Source: Formosa sp. Hel3_A1_48
GTDB lineage: Bacteria > Bacteroidota > Bacteroidia > Flavobacteriales > Flavobacteriaceae
Length of the DNA: 64,000 nt
Assembly: GCF_001735715.1 (NCBI RefSeq)
Contig: NZ_CP017259.1
Location: 1,795,501-1,859,500 of the forward strand
Direction: 5' to 3'
Of the stretch, positions 28,797 through 37,340 are shown in pieces. Positions within the stretch are counted from its first letter, which is position 1. Each line of letters opens with the position of its first letter. The translations under genes and the position numbers were made by a program. The notes under the pieces are model-generated. The model was not told the DNA's origin. It saw nothing but the letters and a program-made list of their open reading frames with translations, and ran no database searches.

Positions 28797-28819
28797 TCAG
28801 CTTGTTAATTGTAAATTTG
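28790..28819 (+). promoter_or_regulatory. Promoter of mtaB
   Basis: TTG at 28790-28792, 19 bases, TAAATTTG at 28812-28819. It overlaps the start codon of the divergent peptide-binding lipoprotein gene and lies 22 bases before the mtaB ATG. Confidence 0.75.
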
Positions 28820-28841
28820 TTCACTTTGTAAATGTACAAGA

Positions 28842-30176
28842 ATGAACGGAAGAAAAAAAGTTGCATTTTATACACTTGGCTGTAAATTAAATTTTTCAGA
28901 AACTTCCACTATTGCACGTAGTTTTGAGCATGAAGAATTTGACCGAGTTGACTTTTCTCAACCTGCCGATGTTTATGTTATAAATACTTGTTCAGTTACA
29001 GAAAACGCTGATAAGCGGTTCAAGACCATAGTCAAACAAGCCCAAAAATCAAATTCTGAAGCCTTTATTATAGCCATAGGATGTTATGCTCAACTTCAAC
29101 CCAATGCGCTAGCTGCTATTGATGGTGTCGATTTAGTGCTTGGGGCAACTGAAAAATTTAAAATTACAGATTACCTAAACGATTTAACAAAAAAACAGCT
29201 TGGTGCTGTACATTCATGTGCAATCGAAGATGCTGATTTTTACGTTGGTAGTTATTCTTTTGGAGATCGTACACGTGCTTTTCTAAAAGTTCAAGACGGA
29301 TGTGATTATAAATGTACTTATTGTACAATTCCATTAGCACGTGGTATTTCACGTAGCGATACCCTCCAAAATGTTTTAAATAATGCCCGTGAAATTACTC
29401 AAAAAGGTATTAAAGAAATCGTTTTAACAGGGGTTAATATTGGCGATTATGGAAAAGGTGAATTTGGCAATAAAAAACACGAGCATACATTTTTTGAGCT
29501 AGTGCAGGCATTAAGTAAAGTTGAAGGCTTAGAACGTGTTCGCATTTCTTCAATAGAGCCAAACCTTTTAAAAAATGAAACCATTGATTTTGTAGCGCAA
29601 AGTGATAATTTTGTACCTCATTTTCATATACCGCTTCAAAGTGGTAGCAATCAATTACTCAAACTCATGCGCCGACGCTACATGAAAGAATTATATGTTG
29701 ATAGGGTAGAGCATATAAAATCAAAAATGCCAAATGCTTGTATAGGAGTTGATGTCATTGTGGGTTTTCCTGGAGAAACAGATGATTTGTTTTTAGAAAC
29801 TTATGAGTTTTTAAATGCTTTGGATATATCATACCTTCATGTTTTCTCATACTCAGAGCGGCCAAATACTGTAGCTGCGCAGATGGACCATAAAGTTCCA
29901 AAAGAAGTACGCACTAAGCGCAGCAAAATGTTACGAGGTCTTTCGTCTAAAAAGCGTAGAGCTTTCTATGAATTACAACTTGGTTCTGTGCAAACTGTTT
30001 TATTTGAGGGGGAAAATAAAGAAGGATATATTCACGGGTTTACTCCAAATTACGTAAAGGTAAAAACGCCTTGGAATCCAAACTTAGTCAATACAACCCA
30101 TGAAGTTTCACTCAAACAAATAGATGAGGATGGATTGGTTCGTTTTGAATTTATTTCTAAGGAAATAACTCTTTAG
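28842..30176 (+). CDS. mtaB: tRNA t6A37 methylthiotransferase MtaB
   Basis: Radical-SAM enzyme that converts t6A at position 37 of tRNAs to ms2t6A, 444 aa. The N-terminal MTTase domain has the three cluster cysteines in LGCKLNF, NTCSVT and IGCYAQ. The radical-SAM motif is CDYKCTYCTIPLARG (about residues 154-168), giving the second 4Fe-4S cluster. The signature GCKLN rather than GCQMN separates MtaB from MiaB. A C-terminal TRAM-like segment follows. It has its own promoter and its stop codon is nested with that of the convergent GNAT gene. Confidence 0.93.
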   Translation: MNGRKKVAFYTLGCKLNFSETSTIARSFEHEEFDRVDFSQPADVYVINTCSVTENADKRFKTIVKQAQKSNSEAFIIAIGCYAQLQPNALAAIDGVDLVLGATEKFKITDYLNDLTKKQLGAVHSCAIEDADFYVGSYSFGDRTRAFLKVQDGCDYKCTYCTIPLARGISRSDTLQNVLNNAREITQKGIKEIVLTGVNIGDYGKGEFGNKKHEHTFFELVQALSKVEGLERVRISSIEPNLLKNETIDFVAQSDNFVPHFHIPLQSGSNQLLKLMRRRYMKELYVDRVEHIKSKMPNACIGVDVIVGFPGETDDLFLETYEFLNALDISYLHVFSYSERPNTVAAQMDHKVPKEVRTKRSKMLRGLSSKKRRAFYELQLGSVQTVLFEGENKEGYIHGFTPNYVKVKTPWNPNLVNTTHEVSLKQIDEDGLVRFEFISKEITL

Positions 30177-30469
30177 ATGCGAATCCCCACAGGGAGCATT
30201 TTTTTGTAGCGTCTATTTCTTTTGATAAATTTTGCAATGGGAGGGCTAGTTGGAACGACGCTGATATTTTTTTCATTAATATCTTCTAAAACCACTTTTA
30301 AAAAATCTTCAACAAATGACTCAGAAGCGATGGCTTGTGGAATATTGAGTTTGGTTAGGAAAATTTTACGTTCTTGTTGTGCGTATTCAATGGTAGCCAT
30401 TTCTGAACCAATTTTCACTTCGTATTGGCGCAAAAAAGGATTGTCAACTAGATCTGAAGCTAAAAGCAT
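30173..30469 (-). CDS. Small GNAT-like protein lacking the acetyl-CoA loop
   Basis: 98-residue protein resembling the short YjdJ-type GNAT family: a QYEVKIGSEMATIEY strand pair, KIFLTKLNIP, then a helix and the closing VVPTSPPIAKFIKRNRRYKKML. In functional members the turn after the LT-x-x-x-P strand carries a G-x-G-x-G/A pyrophosphate loop; here that place reads AIASESFVEDFLK with no glycine, so CoA binding is doubtful. Start ATG 30469 fits the homologous N-terminus; the ATG at 30514 would add 15 unrelated residues. A TATTTTTG -7 match lies at 30504-30511. Possibly a non-catalytic GNAT relative. Confidence 0.7.
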   Translation of the reverse strand: MLLASDLVDNPFLRQYEVKIGSEMATIEYAQQERKIFLTKLNIPQAIASESFVEDFLKVVLEDINEKNISVVPTSPPIAKFIKRNRRYKKMLPVGIRI

Positions 30470-30636
30470 TATAGAATAATTTAAATTCTGGGAATATACA
30501 TTGCAAAAATACAAAAAAAACCGCTCTTGATTTTAATTTTAACATTTTTTAGATAAATAGAGTGTATATTTCTTATGCTAGATTTTTATTATAACGATGT
30601 TTTATTTACTTTAGAAATCCAAATATCTCTCAGTTC

Positions 30637-31566
30637 ATGAATTTTTTTAAAAAACCATTATTTTATTTTTTTTCTCTCTTAGTTGCGGTGAGTCTATCTT
30701 TAGCTTTTTCAAGTGATGATATCCTTAAACGCTCCAATCTTATTTTTGATTATAATGTTTACGCTTTACCCATTCCAGAAAATCTTAATTTTTCAGAAGA
30801 GCCACTTCCTTTATATTTACCTGATATTAGAGAACGTATGGATCGTGAATTACTTGTAAATACCTATTGGCAGTCCAATAGCTTATTGCTTTTTAAGCGT
30901 GCCCACAAGTATTTTCCTATTATAGAGCCTATTCTTGAGCAGTATGGTATACCTGAAGATTTTAAATACTTGGCCGTTATCGAAAGTGGATTACAAAATG
31001 TAACATCTCCTGCAGGAGCAAAGGGGTTTTGGCAAATAATGAAATCGACGGGTAAAGAATATGGTATGGAAATCAATAGTAATGTTGATGAACGCTACCA
31101 TTTAAAATTATCAACCCATCTTGCTTGTCAATATCTTTTAAAGGCCAAAGAAAAACTTGGCTCATGGACTCTAGCTGCTGCTTCTTATAATGCTGGAATC
31201 AGTGGAATTGCGTCGGAGTTGAACCGTCAGTCAGTTTCAGACTATTATGATTTGTTACTTGGAGAAGAAACTGGGCGATATCTTTTTAGAATCGTTGCTT
31301 TAAAGGAAATTATGACCCACCCCAAAAAATATGGATTCAATTTTGAAGACAAAGACTTGTATGCTTATGCACCCACTTATGAAGTAGAAGTTGATACTGC
31401 GGTGTCAGATTTTGTTGAATTTGCTAAGAATTTTGGTTTGAATTATAAGCAGTTGAAACTTCACAACCCTTGGCTTAGAGACGATTTTTTAAATAATAAG
31501 TCTAAAAAAAAATACCTAATAGAGCTTCCCAAAAAAGACTACTATACATTAGATAAATTAGACTAA
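30637..31566 (+). CDS. Lytic murein transglycosylase, MltD-like
   Basis: Cleaves the MurNAc-GlcNAc bond of peptidoglycan non-hydrolytically. 309 aa with an N-terminal signal or anchor segment (about residues 8-24) and a family 1 SLT domain at about 95-215: LAVIESGL with the catalytic Glu near residue 113, SPAGAKGFWQIM, and WTLAAASYNAG. The C-terminal ~80 residues hold a region like that preceding LysM in MltD (FGLNYKQLKLHNPWLRDD), and a LysM-like remnant may end the protein. It is monocistronic and acts in the periplasm or outer membrane. Confidence 0.9.
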   Translation: MNFFKKPLFYFFSLLVAVSLSLAFSSDDILKRSNLIFDYNVYALPIPENLNFSEEPLPLYLPDIRERMDRELLVNTYWQSNSLLLFKRAHKYFPIIEPILEQYGIPEDFKYLAVIESGLQNVTSPAGAKGFWQIMKSTGKEYGMEINSNVDERYHLKLSTHLACQYLLKAKEKLGSWTLAAASYNAGISGIASELNRQSVSDYYDLLLGEETGRYLFRIVALKEIMTHPKKYGFNFEDKDLYAYAPTYEVEVDTAVSDFVEFAKNFGLNYKQLKLHNPWLRDDFLNNKSKKKYLIELPKKDYYTLDKLD

Positions 31567-31573
31567 TTAAAGG

Positions 31574-32137
31574 TTAACGTCTTCTTCCACCGCGCGCTTG
31601 GCCGTAATGCTGGTTAGGGATAGACGCTTTTTTCATTTGCTGCTTCATCATTCTTATTTGTTCTGAGAGCATATCTCTTTTATCTAGAGCTTGCGCTTCT
31701 TTCAATAATCGTTGTGCTTCTTGCTTTCGTCTTTTGGTAAATGCTATCCCAGCTAAATTTAGTTTTGCCATTGCCATGTCATGGTCCATTGACAACCCTA
31801 AAGCCACTGCGTTCTTAAAATATTTCTCTGCAGCGGTCATGTTGCTTTGAGAAACCATAATCCCTTTTAAAAAGTTGTAGTAGCCTTGCTGTTTTTGTGT
31901 AAGTGCAGACTTAGGGTTTTTAATTCGGTTCAACCAACGTTCAGTTCCTGGAAAATCTTGTTTTCTCAGCTTTAAAAAAGCCAATAAAATTAGTTCATTT
32001 TTATAATACAAAAACAAAAAAGTAAGGCCAATAAGAATAAACATAATGCCGTTACCAATTTGGGATTCGGTAAATTGAAAGACAGCATAGGCTAACGATA
32101 TAACGAATAGTACGATTTTTATATTTTTATGAAACAT
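31574..32137 (-). CDS. Membrane protein with TPR-like helices
   Basis: 187-residue protein with two N-terminal transmembrane helices (about residues 6-22 and 28-46) and a cytoplasmic helical region with tetratricopeptide-like pairs: GYYNFLKGIMVSQSNMTAAEKYFKNA and MAKLNLAGIAFTKRRKQEAQRLLKEA. The C-terminus is basic and ends GGRRR. ATG 32137 was selected because the upstream in-frame codons up to 32260 cover the rpmH promoter. Found widely in Flavobacteriaceae near rpmH/carB-type genes as far as I recall; no function is known. It is divergent from rpmH. Confidence 0.75.
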   Translation of the reverse strand: MFHKNIKIVLFVISLAYAVFQFTESQIGNGIMFILIGLTFLFLYYKNELILLAFLKLRKQDFPGTERWLNRIKNPKSALTQKQQGYYNFLKGIMVSQSNMTAAEKYFKNAVALGLSMDHDMAMAKLNLAGIAFTKRRKQEAQRLLKEAQALDKRDMLSEQIRMMKQQMKKASIPNQHYGQARGGRRR

Positions 32138-32204
32138 ATTTTTTTGGTTTTTAAAGGAGTACAAATGTAGTAAAAAACAAAATAAAAATATTTTAAAATT
32201 GCGT

Positions 32205-32234
32205 TTGTCATAGTAAAAAGTCTTTGTATATTTG
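32205..32234 (+). promoter_or_regulatory. Promoter of rpmH
   Basis: TTG at 32205-32207, 19 bases, TATATTTG at 32227-32234, an exact Bacteroidetes consensus. The predicted leader to the rpmH ATG (32309) is about 68 bases. Confidence 0.8.
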
Positions 32235-32308
32235 CACGGCGCTTTTTCAAGAGCACTCAAAAATTGTAGAATTCATAAACCGACATCGGTTTAACAAGAT
32301 AAATTAAA

Positions 32309-32467
32309 ATGAAAAGAACATTTCAACCATCTAAGAGAAAGAGAAAAAACAAGCACGGCTTCAGAGACAGAATGGCTTCTGCTAATGGTAGAAAAGTGCT
32401 TTCTAGAAGAAGAGCTAAAGGAAGAAAGAAACTAAGCGTTTCATCTGAAATTCGTCATAAAAAATAA
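32309..32467 (+). CDS. rpmH: 50S ribosomal protein L34
   Basis: Short basic ribosomal protein of 52 residues, beginning [18 protein letters not shown] and containing the family signature [20 protein letters not shown]. It is a structural component of the large subunit near the exit tunnel. Easily overlooked because of its length. It has its own consensus promoter and terminator; unlike the usual bacterial rpmH-rnpA operon, no rnpA (RNase P protein) follows, the next gene being carB. Confidence 0.97.
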   Translation: MKRTFQPSKRKRKNKHGFRDRMASANGRKVLSRRRAKGRKKLSVSSEIRHKK

Positions 32468-32492
32468 TGATTAACAATTGTTAATATATTAT

Positions 32493-32523
32493 AAGGTGTT
32501 ACTAGTCGTAACGCCTTTTTTTG
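32493..32523 (+). terminator. Intrinsic terminator of rpmH
   Basis: Arms AAGGTGTTAC (32493-32502) and GTAACGCCTT (32508-32517) pair with one G-U wobble around a 5-base loop and are followed by a run of T. Confidence 0.88.
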
Positions 32524-32579
32524 TATTCAAACGTTGTTTATTTTTGAATTAAATTAATATCTATCCAACACTAATAAAA

Positions 32580-35432
32580 ATGCCAAAACGAAAAGATTTA
32601 AAATCCATCCTCATTATCGGTTCAGGGCCGATCATTATCGGACAAGCATGCGAATTTGATTATTCAGGGTCGCAAGCCCTACGTTCACTTCGTGAAGATG
32701 GAATTGAAACTGTTCTTATCAACTCCAATCCCGCAACTATCATGACAGACCCATCAATGGCTGATCATGTGTATTTGTTGCCTCTAAATACAAAATCAAT
32801 CATCAAAATTTTGAAAGAACACCCGCAAATTGATGCTGTTTTACCAACTATGGGTGGTCAAACCGCGCTTAACTTGTGTATAGAAGCTGACGAAAAAGGC
32901 ATTTGGGAAGATTTTGGTGTAGAAATCATTGGTGTAGATATAGATGCTATTAACATCACCGAAGATAGAGAACAATTTCGCGAGTTAATGCTAAAAATTG
33001 GGGTTCCAATGGCACCTCAAGCTACGGCAAACTCTTACCTTAAGGGTAAAGAAATAGCACAAGAATTTGGTTTTCCATTAGTTATTCGCGCTTCTTTTAC
33101 ACTTGGAGGTGCTGGTGCTTCAATTGTTTATAAAGAAGAAGATTTTGATGAATTACTAAAACGCGGCTTAGAAATCTCGCCTATCCATGAGGTGATGATT
33201 GATAAAGCCATGATGGGTTGGAAGGAATACGAATTGGAGTTATTAAGAGATGATAATGACAATGTTGTTATCATTTGTTCGATTGAGAATATGGATCCAA
33301 TGGGGATTCATACAGGAGACTCCATCACGGTTGCTCCAGCAATGACTTTAAGCGACACCACTTATCAAAAAATGCGTGATATGGCCATTCACATGATGCG
33401 AAGTATTGGCGATTTTGCAGGGGGTTGTAACGTTCAGTTTGCTGTTAGTCCAGATGAAAAAGAAGATATCATTGCCATAGAAATTAATCCTCGTGTTTCA
33501 CGATCTTCAGCACTAGCCAGTAAAGCTACGGGATATCCTATTGCAAAAATAGCAGCAAAACTTGCTATTGGTTATTCTTTGGATGAGCTCCAAAATCAAA
33601 TTACAAAATCAACTTCGGCATTATTTGAGCCGACTCTAGATTATGTCATTGTAAAAATACCACGTTGGAATTTTGATAAATTTGAAGGAAGTGATCGTGA
33701 ATTAGGTCTTCAAATGAAAGCTGTAGGTGAAGTGATGGGAATTGGACGTTCTTTTCAAGAAGCATTACACAAGGCAACCCAATCCTTAGAAATTAAACGC
33801 AATGGATTAGGCGCAGATGGCAAGGGCTACTCCAACTACGATCAAATTATTAGCAAACTGAAACATGCGAGTTGGGATCGTGTATTTGTGATTTATGATG
33901 CCATACAAATTGGGATTCCTCTTTCTCGGATTCATGAAATTACTAAAATCGATATGTGGTTTTTGAAACAATATGAAGAATTGTATTTCCTCGAAAAGGA
34001 AGTTTCAACATATTCCATAGAAACAATCACAAAAGAACTCTTGCTAGAGGCCAAACAAAAAGGATACGGAGATCGACAAATTGCCCATATGTTGAGCTGT
34101 TTGGAAAGCCAAGTGTACAACAAGCGTAAAGATTTTAATATCAACAGAGTTTACAAGTTGGTAGACACTTGTGCTGCAGAATTTGAGGCAAAAACACCTT
34201 ATTATTATTCCACCTTTGAAAGCCAAATGACCACTAAAGAAGGACATACAGTTACAGAAAATGAAAGTGTTGTTACTGACAAAAAGAAAGTCATTGTTCT
34301 TGGTTCTGGACCTAATCGAATTGGACAGGGGATCGAATTTGATTACTGTTGTGTACATGGTGTTTTAGCGGCTGCCGAGTGCGGGTACGAAACCATCATG
34401 ATTAACTGTAACCCTGAAACTGTATCTACAGATTTTGATACGGCAGACAAACTATATTTTGAACCTGTTTTTTGGGAGCATATATATGATATTATACAGC
34501 ACGAAAAGCCTGAGGGCGTCATTGTTCAATTAGGCGGGCAAACGGCACTGAAGTTGGCTGAAAAACTGGATCGATATGGAATAAAGGTTATCGGAACGAG
34601 TTATCAGTCTTTAGATTTGGCCGAGGACCGGGGCTCTTTTTCTACACTTCTAAAAGAAAACAATATCCCTTATCCAGAATTTGATACAGCCGAAACCGCG
34701 GATCAAGCGCTTAAAGTTGCGGATAAATTAAATTTTCCAATACTAGTGAGACCTTCATATGTATTGGGTGGTCAAGGCATGAAAATCGTAATTAATAAGC
34801 AAGAGCTTGAAGATCATGTGATCGATTTACTCCGTAAAATCCCAAATAATAAACTGCTTTTAGATCATTATTTAGATGGCGCCATTGAAGCAGAAGCCGA
34901 TGCGATTTGCGATGGAGAAAATGTATACATCATCGGTATTATGGAGCACATAGAACCTTGTGGAATCCATTCTGGGGATAGTAATGCAACACTTCCACCA
35001 TTCAATTTAGGGGATTTAGTGATGCAACAAATTAAAGATCATACCAAGAAAATTGCACTCGCTTTAAATACTGTTGGTCTAATCAACATCCAATTTGCTG
35101 TTAAAAATGATAAAGTATATATCATTGAAGCCAATCCAAGAGCATCTAGAACAGTACCTTTTATTGCAAAAGCATACGGAGAACCTTATGTGAATTATGC
35201 CACTAAAGTGATGCTAGGCGATAAAAAAGTTACTGATTTTGACTTTAAACCACATTTAGATGGCTATGCAATTAAGCAACCAGTGTTTTCATTCAATAAG
35301 TTTCCAAATGTGAATAAACAATTGGGACCAGAAATGAAAAGTACTGGAGAAAGCATTTTATTTATAGATAGTCTAAAAGACGATGAGTTCTATGATTTGT
35401 ATGCTCGACGTAAAATGTATTTGAGTAAATAA
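32580..35432 (+). CDS. carB: Carbamoyl-phosphate synthase large subunit, short form
   Basis: Makes carbamoyl phosphate from bicarbonate, ammonia (from CarA) and two ATP for pyrimidine and arginine synthesis. Two ATP-grasp halves are visible, beginning LIIGSGPIIIGQACEFDYSG near residue 10 and VLGSGPNRIGQGIEFDYC near residue 572. At 950 aa it ends just after the second ATP-grasp half (SLKDDEFYDLYARRKMYLSK), so the ~130-residue C-terminal MGS domain that binds UMP and ornithine in E. coli (1073 aa) is absent or reduced to a stub; this short form is usual for Flavobacteria. carA is not adjacent. A TATTTTTG -7 match is at 32539-32546. Confidence 0.95.
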   Translation: MPKRKDLKSILIIGSGPIIIGQACEFDYSGSQALRSLREDGIETVLINSNPATIMTDPSMADHVYLLPLNTKSIIKILKEHPQIDAVLPTMGGQTALNLCIEADEKGIWEDFGVEIIGVDIDAINITEDREQFRELMLKIGVPMAPQATANSYLKGKEIAQEFGFPLVIRASFTLGGAGASIVYKEEDFDELLKRGLEISPIHEVMIDKAMMGWKEYELELLRDDNDNVVIICSIENMDPMGIHTGDSITVAPAMTLSDTTYQKMRDMAIHMMRSIGDFAGGCNVQFAVSPDEKEDIIAIEINPRVSRSSALASKATGYPIAKIAAKLAIGYSLDELQNQITKSTSALFEPTLDYVIVKIPRWNFDKFEGSDRELGLQMKAVGEVMGIGRSFQEALHKATQSLEIKRNGLGADGKGYSNYDQIISKLKHASWDRVFVIYDAIQIGIPLSRIHEITKIDMWFLKQYEELYFLEKEVSTYSIETITKELLLEAKQKGYGDRQIAHMLSCLESQVYNKRKDFNINRVYKLVDTCAAEFEAKTPYYYSTFESQMTTKEGHTVTENESVVTDKKKVIVLGSGPNRIGQGIEFDYCCVHGVLAAAECGYETIMINCNPETVSTDFDTADKLYFEPVFWEHIYDIIQHEKPEGVIVQLGGQTALKLAEKLDRYGIKVIGTSYQSLDLAEDRGSFSTLLKENNIPYPEFDTAETADQALKVADKLNFPILVRPSYVLGGQGMKIVINKQELEDHVIDLLRKIPNNKLLLDHYLDGAIEAEADAICDGENVYIIGIMEHIEPCGIHSGDSNATLPPFNLGDLVMQQIKDHTKKIALALNTVGLINIQFAVKNDKVYIIEANPRASRTVPFIAKAYGEPYVNYATKVMLGDKKVTDFDFKPHLDGYAIKQPVFSFNKFPNVNKQLGPEMKSTGESILFIDSLKDDEFYDLYARRKMYLSK

Positions 35433-35433
35433 C

Positions 35434-35468
35434 AAAAAAAAAGGCGGCGTTTTAGTCGCCTTTTTTTA
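35434..35468. terminator. Bidirectional terminator between carB and yceI-like gene
   Basis: A-run, GGCGGC, short loop, GTCGCC, T-run: the stem (35436-35448 with 35455-35467, one G-U pair) is flanked by A on the left and T on the right, so it can stop transcription from both convergent genes. The yceI-like stop codon (35452-35454) lies inside the loop/stem. Confidence 0.88.
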
Positions 35469-35991
35469 TGAGTTGAAAATCGAAAGAAATAGTTACTGTA
35501 TCACTGACTTTGTTGCGAACAATTTTTGGAATTTCTATTGCAAAATCATCAGCACTTACATCAAAAGTACCGTTGAATTTCATGGTATTGTCTTCTTTAA
35601 TTATATGAGTTTCAACAGAGATAGATGTACTCTTCCCATGCATTTCTAAGCGCCCCGAAAGGATATGTTTTTTATCTAAATTTTGAACATCAAAATTCAA
35701 TAATTGCCCTTTAAAAATTGCTTTGGGATAACGATTGCTTTCGATATAACTTTCATTAAAATGCTCTTCCATAAGTGCATTTTTAAAACGAAATCCTTTG
35801 ACTAAAGCCAAAGCCGCAAAAGTTCCATCAGTCGTGTTTAGTATCGCCGTAACATTTTCATTTGTAGCCTTAACTTCTTCAAAAGCAGGCATAGAGGCTT
35901 CAAAAGTGAGTGTTCCAGAACGAGTCCAATATTTTTCTTGACTGTTTGCAAGACTGGTACAACAAATAAAAAATAGAACTACATATTTCAT
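35452..35991 (-). CDS. YceI family exported lipid-binding protein
   Basis: 179-residue protein with a signal peptide (residues 1-17, ending LANSQ) and a lipocalin-like YceI barrel. Family features seen are SGTLTFEASMP at the start, FRFKNALMEEHFNESYIESNRYPKAIFKG in the middle and the closing VRNKVSDTVTISFDFQLIK. YceI proteins bind polyisoprenoids or amphiphilic lipids in the periplasm. It overlaps the upstream cytochrome c gene by 4 bases (ATGA), so the two are translationally coupled and presumably work together, suggesting a redox or quinone/isoprenoid link; that is inference. Confidence 0.9.
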   Translation of the reverse strand: MKYVVLFFICCTSLANSQEKYWTRSGTLTFEASMPAFEEVKATNENVTAILNTTDGTFAALALVKGFRFKNALMEEHFNESYIESNRYPKAIFKGQLLNFDVQNLDKKHILSGRLEMHGKSTSISVETHIIKEDNTMKFNGTFDVSADDFAIEIPKIVRNKVSDTVTISFDFQLIKKGD

Positions 35992-36353
35992 TCTAAATAG
36001 CCTTCATTCATCCATTGTTCTACCAAATCAATACTGACTTGTGGCAATCTCGAACCATACTTTGGCATAAATCCAGATTCACCGGGTTGACGATTCATAC
36101 GATCCAAGGCATCTGTATTTTCAAAAACATTTTTCACCTGACTGTAATTTGTCATCGGTACAGATGCACCACCTACAGCAGGGTTGGAGTGACAAGCAAC
36201 ACAATTCGCATCTATAATCGGTTTAATGTGTTCAGTATAGGTAATGTTTTCTGTTAGCGGTGTTTGTTCAATAAGATCACTTTCGCTGCTATTCTCACAA
36301 CTAGTACCTAAAATAAGCGAAATCAAAATAAATAAAAAGTTTATGTTTTTCAT
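35988..36353 (-). CDS. Single-haem c-type cytochrome lipoprotein
   Basis: 121 residues: signal peptide with lipobox GTSC (Cys 19), then a single haem-attachment motif CVACH at 51-55 and a likely distal Met ligand at about residue 96 in GFMPKYGSRLP. The C-terminal helix IDLVEQWMNEGYLE is typical of small class I-like cytochromes. It should carry electrons at the periplasmic face of a membrane. It is co-transcribed with the YceI gene and divergent from the OB-fold/ankyrin/DOMON/DUF5777 series. Confidence 0.9.
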   Translation of the reverse strand: MKNINFLFILISLILGTSCENSSESDLIEQTPLTENITYTEHIKPIIDANCVACHSNPAVGGASVPMTNYSQVKNVFENTDALDRMNRQPGESGFMPKYGSRLPQVSIDLVEQWMNEGYLE

Positions 36354-36449
36354 TGTTGTATTAGGTTACTTTTAATTAAATAATTTAACTAATTTATGTC
36401 ATTTCTGAACAATTCCTACTATCTTAACAAAGATTTAATTTTTATTTTT

Positions 36450-36833
36450 ATGAATAAGAAATATGGTATTATTGTTCTAATTGTACTGCTATTGGGGGTT
36501 TTAGCTTATTTTTATACACAAAAGCCTCATCGAGATATTGGTGCTGAAAAGGTAGAATTTCGTTTATCGTCGGATACATTATTGGATCAATTTATTTCTG
36601 ATGAAGACGCAGCATCCTCAAAATTTTTGGATAAAACAATAGTGATTTTTGGAAGCGTTACAGAAATTAATAAGAACTTTTTAACACTTGATGATAAAAT
36701 TTACTGTAAATTTGATGTAGTAATACCAAAAAAAAATACAAATTCTTCAATTGCAATAAAGGGGCGTTGCATTGGATTTGACTCATTATTACAACAAATT
36801 AAATTGGATCAATGTTTGATTTTAGAACCATAA
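36450..36833 (+). CDS. OB-fold (tRNA_anti-like) membrane-anchored protein
   Basis: 127 residues with one N-terminal transmembrane or signal segment (about residues 5-22) and a C-terminal OB-fold of the tRNA_anti-like type found in Bacteroidetes: KTIVIFGSVTEINKNFLTLDDKIYCKFD. The family has no known function; nucleic-acid binding should not be assumed for an extracytoplasmic copy. ATG 36450 is preferred over 36396 because it gives a charged n-region MNKK directly before the hydrophobic segment. It overlaps the ankyrin gene (TAATG arrangement at 36831-36835), so it heads an operon. Confidence 0.75.
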   Translation: MNKKYGIIVLIVLLLGVLAYFYTQKPHRDIGAEKVEFRLSSDTLLDQFISDEDAASSKFLDKTIVIFGSVTEINKNFLTLDDKIYCKFDVVIPKKNTNSSIAIKGRCIGFDSLLQQIKLDQCLILEP

Positions 36834-37333
36834 TGCTATTGTTGTTTTTGTCACAAAATCTTTGTGGTCAAAATGATATTTTTGAGTTGGCTCGTCGTGG
36901 ATCTGTTCAAGAAGTTAAAGCAGTTGTAAAAGAAACACCAAACGTGTTGAATGCTAAAGATCAGCGCGGAAGTACGCCACTTGTTTTGGCCTGTTACTAC
37001 AACAATATTGAAGTGGTAAGCTATTTGATTCCAAAGGTGGAAGATATCAATGGCAGTACCAAAGACGGTTCGCCATTGATGGCCTCGGCCGTTAAAGGTT
37101 ATAATGCTATTTCTAAACTATTAATAGCTGCTGGAGCAGATGTCAATTTACAAGACGCCAATAAAACTACAGCATTGCATTATGCCGTAATGTTTAAGAA
37201 CTATGATTTAGTACTGATGCTTCTTGAAGCAGGTGCCAACCCTAATCACAAAAATAACGTTGGGCAGTCGCCCAAGGATTACGTAATTGTCCAAAATGAT
37301 GAGCGTATGCATAAAATCTTTAAAATTAAATAA
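36812..37333 (+). CDS. Exported ankyrin-repeat protein
   Basis: 173 residues with a signal peptide (about 1-19) and four or five ankyrin repeats: ARRGSVQEVKAVVKETP, RGSTPLVLACYYNNIEVVSYLI, DGSPLMASAVKGYNAISKLLIAAGADVN and TTALHYAVMFKNYDLVLMLLEAGANPN. These mediate protein binding in the periplasm. Start ATG 36812 keeps an arginine before the hydrophobic core; ATG 36833, which overlaps the previous stop as TAATG, is a possible alternative. Periplasmic ankyrin proteins in other bacteria are tied to redox enzymes such as catalase; here it lies in an envelope redox-type cluster. Confidence 0.85.
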   Translation: MFDFRTIMLLLFLSQNLCGQNDIFELARRGSVQEVKAVVKETPNVLNAKDQRGSTPLVLACYYNNIEVVSYLIPKVEDINGSTKDGSPLMASAVKGYNAISKLLIAAGADVNLQDANKTTALHYAVMFKNYDLVLMLLEAGANPNHKNNVGQSPKDYVIVQNDERMHKIFKIK

Positions 37334-37340
37334 ATAGCTT

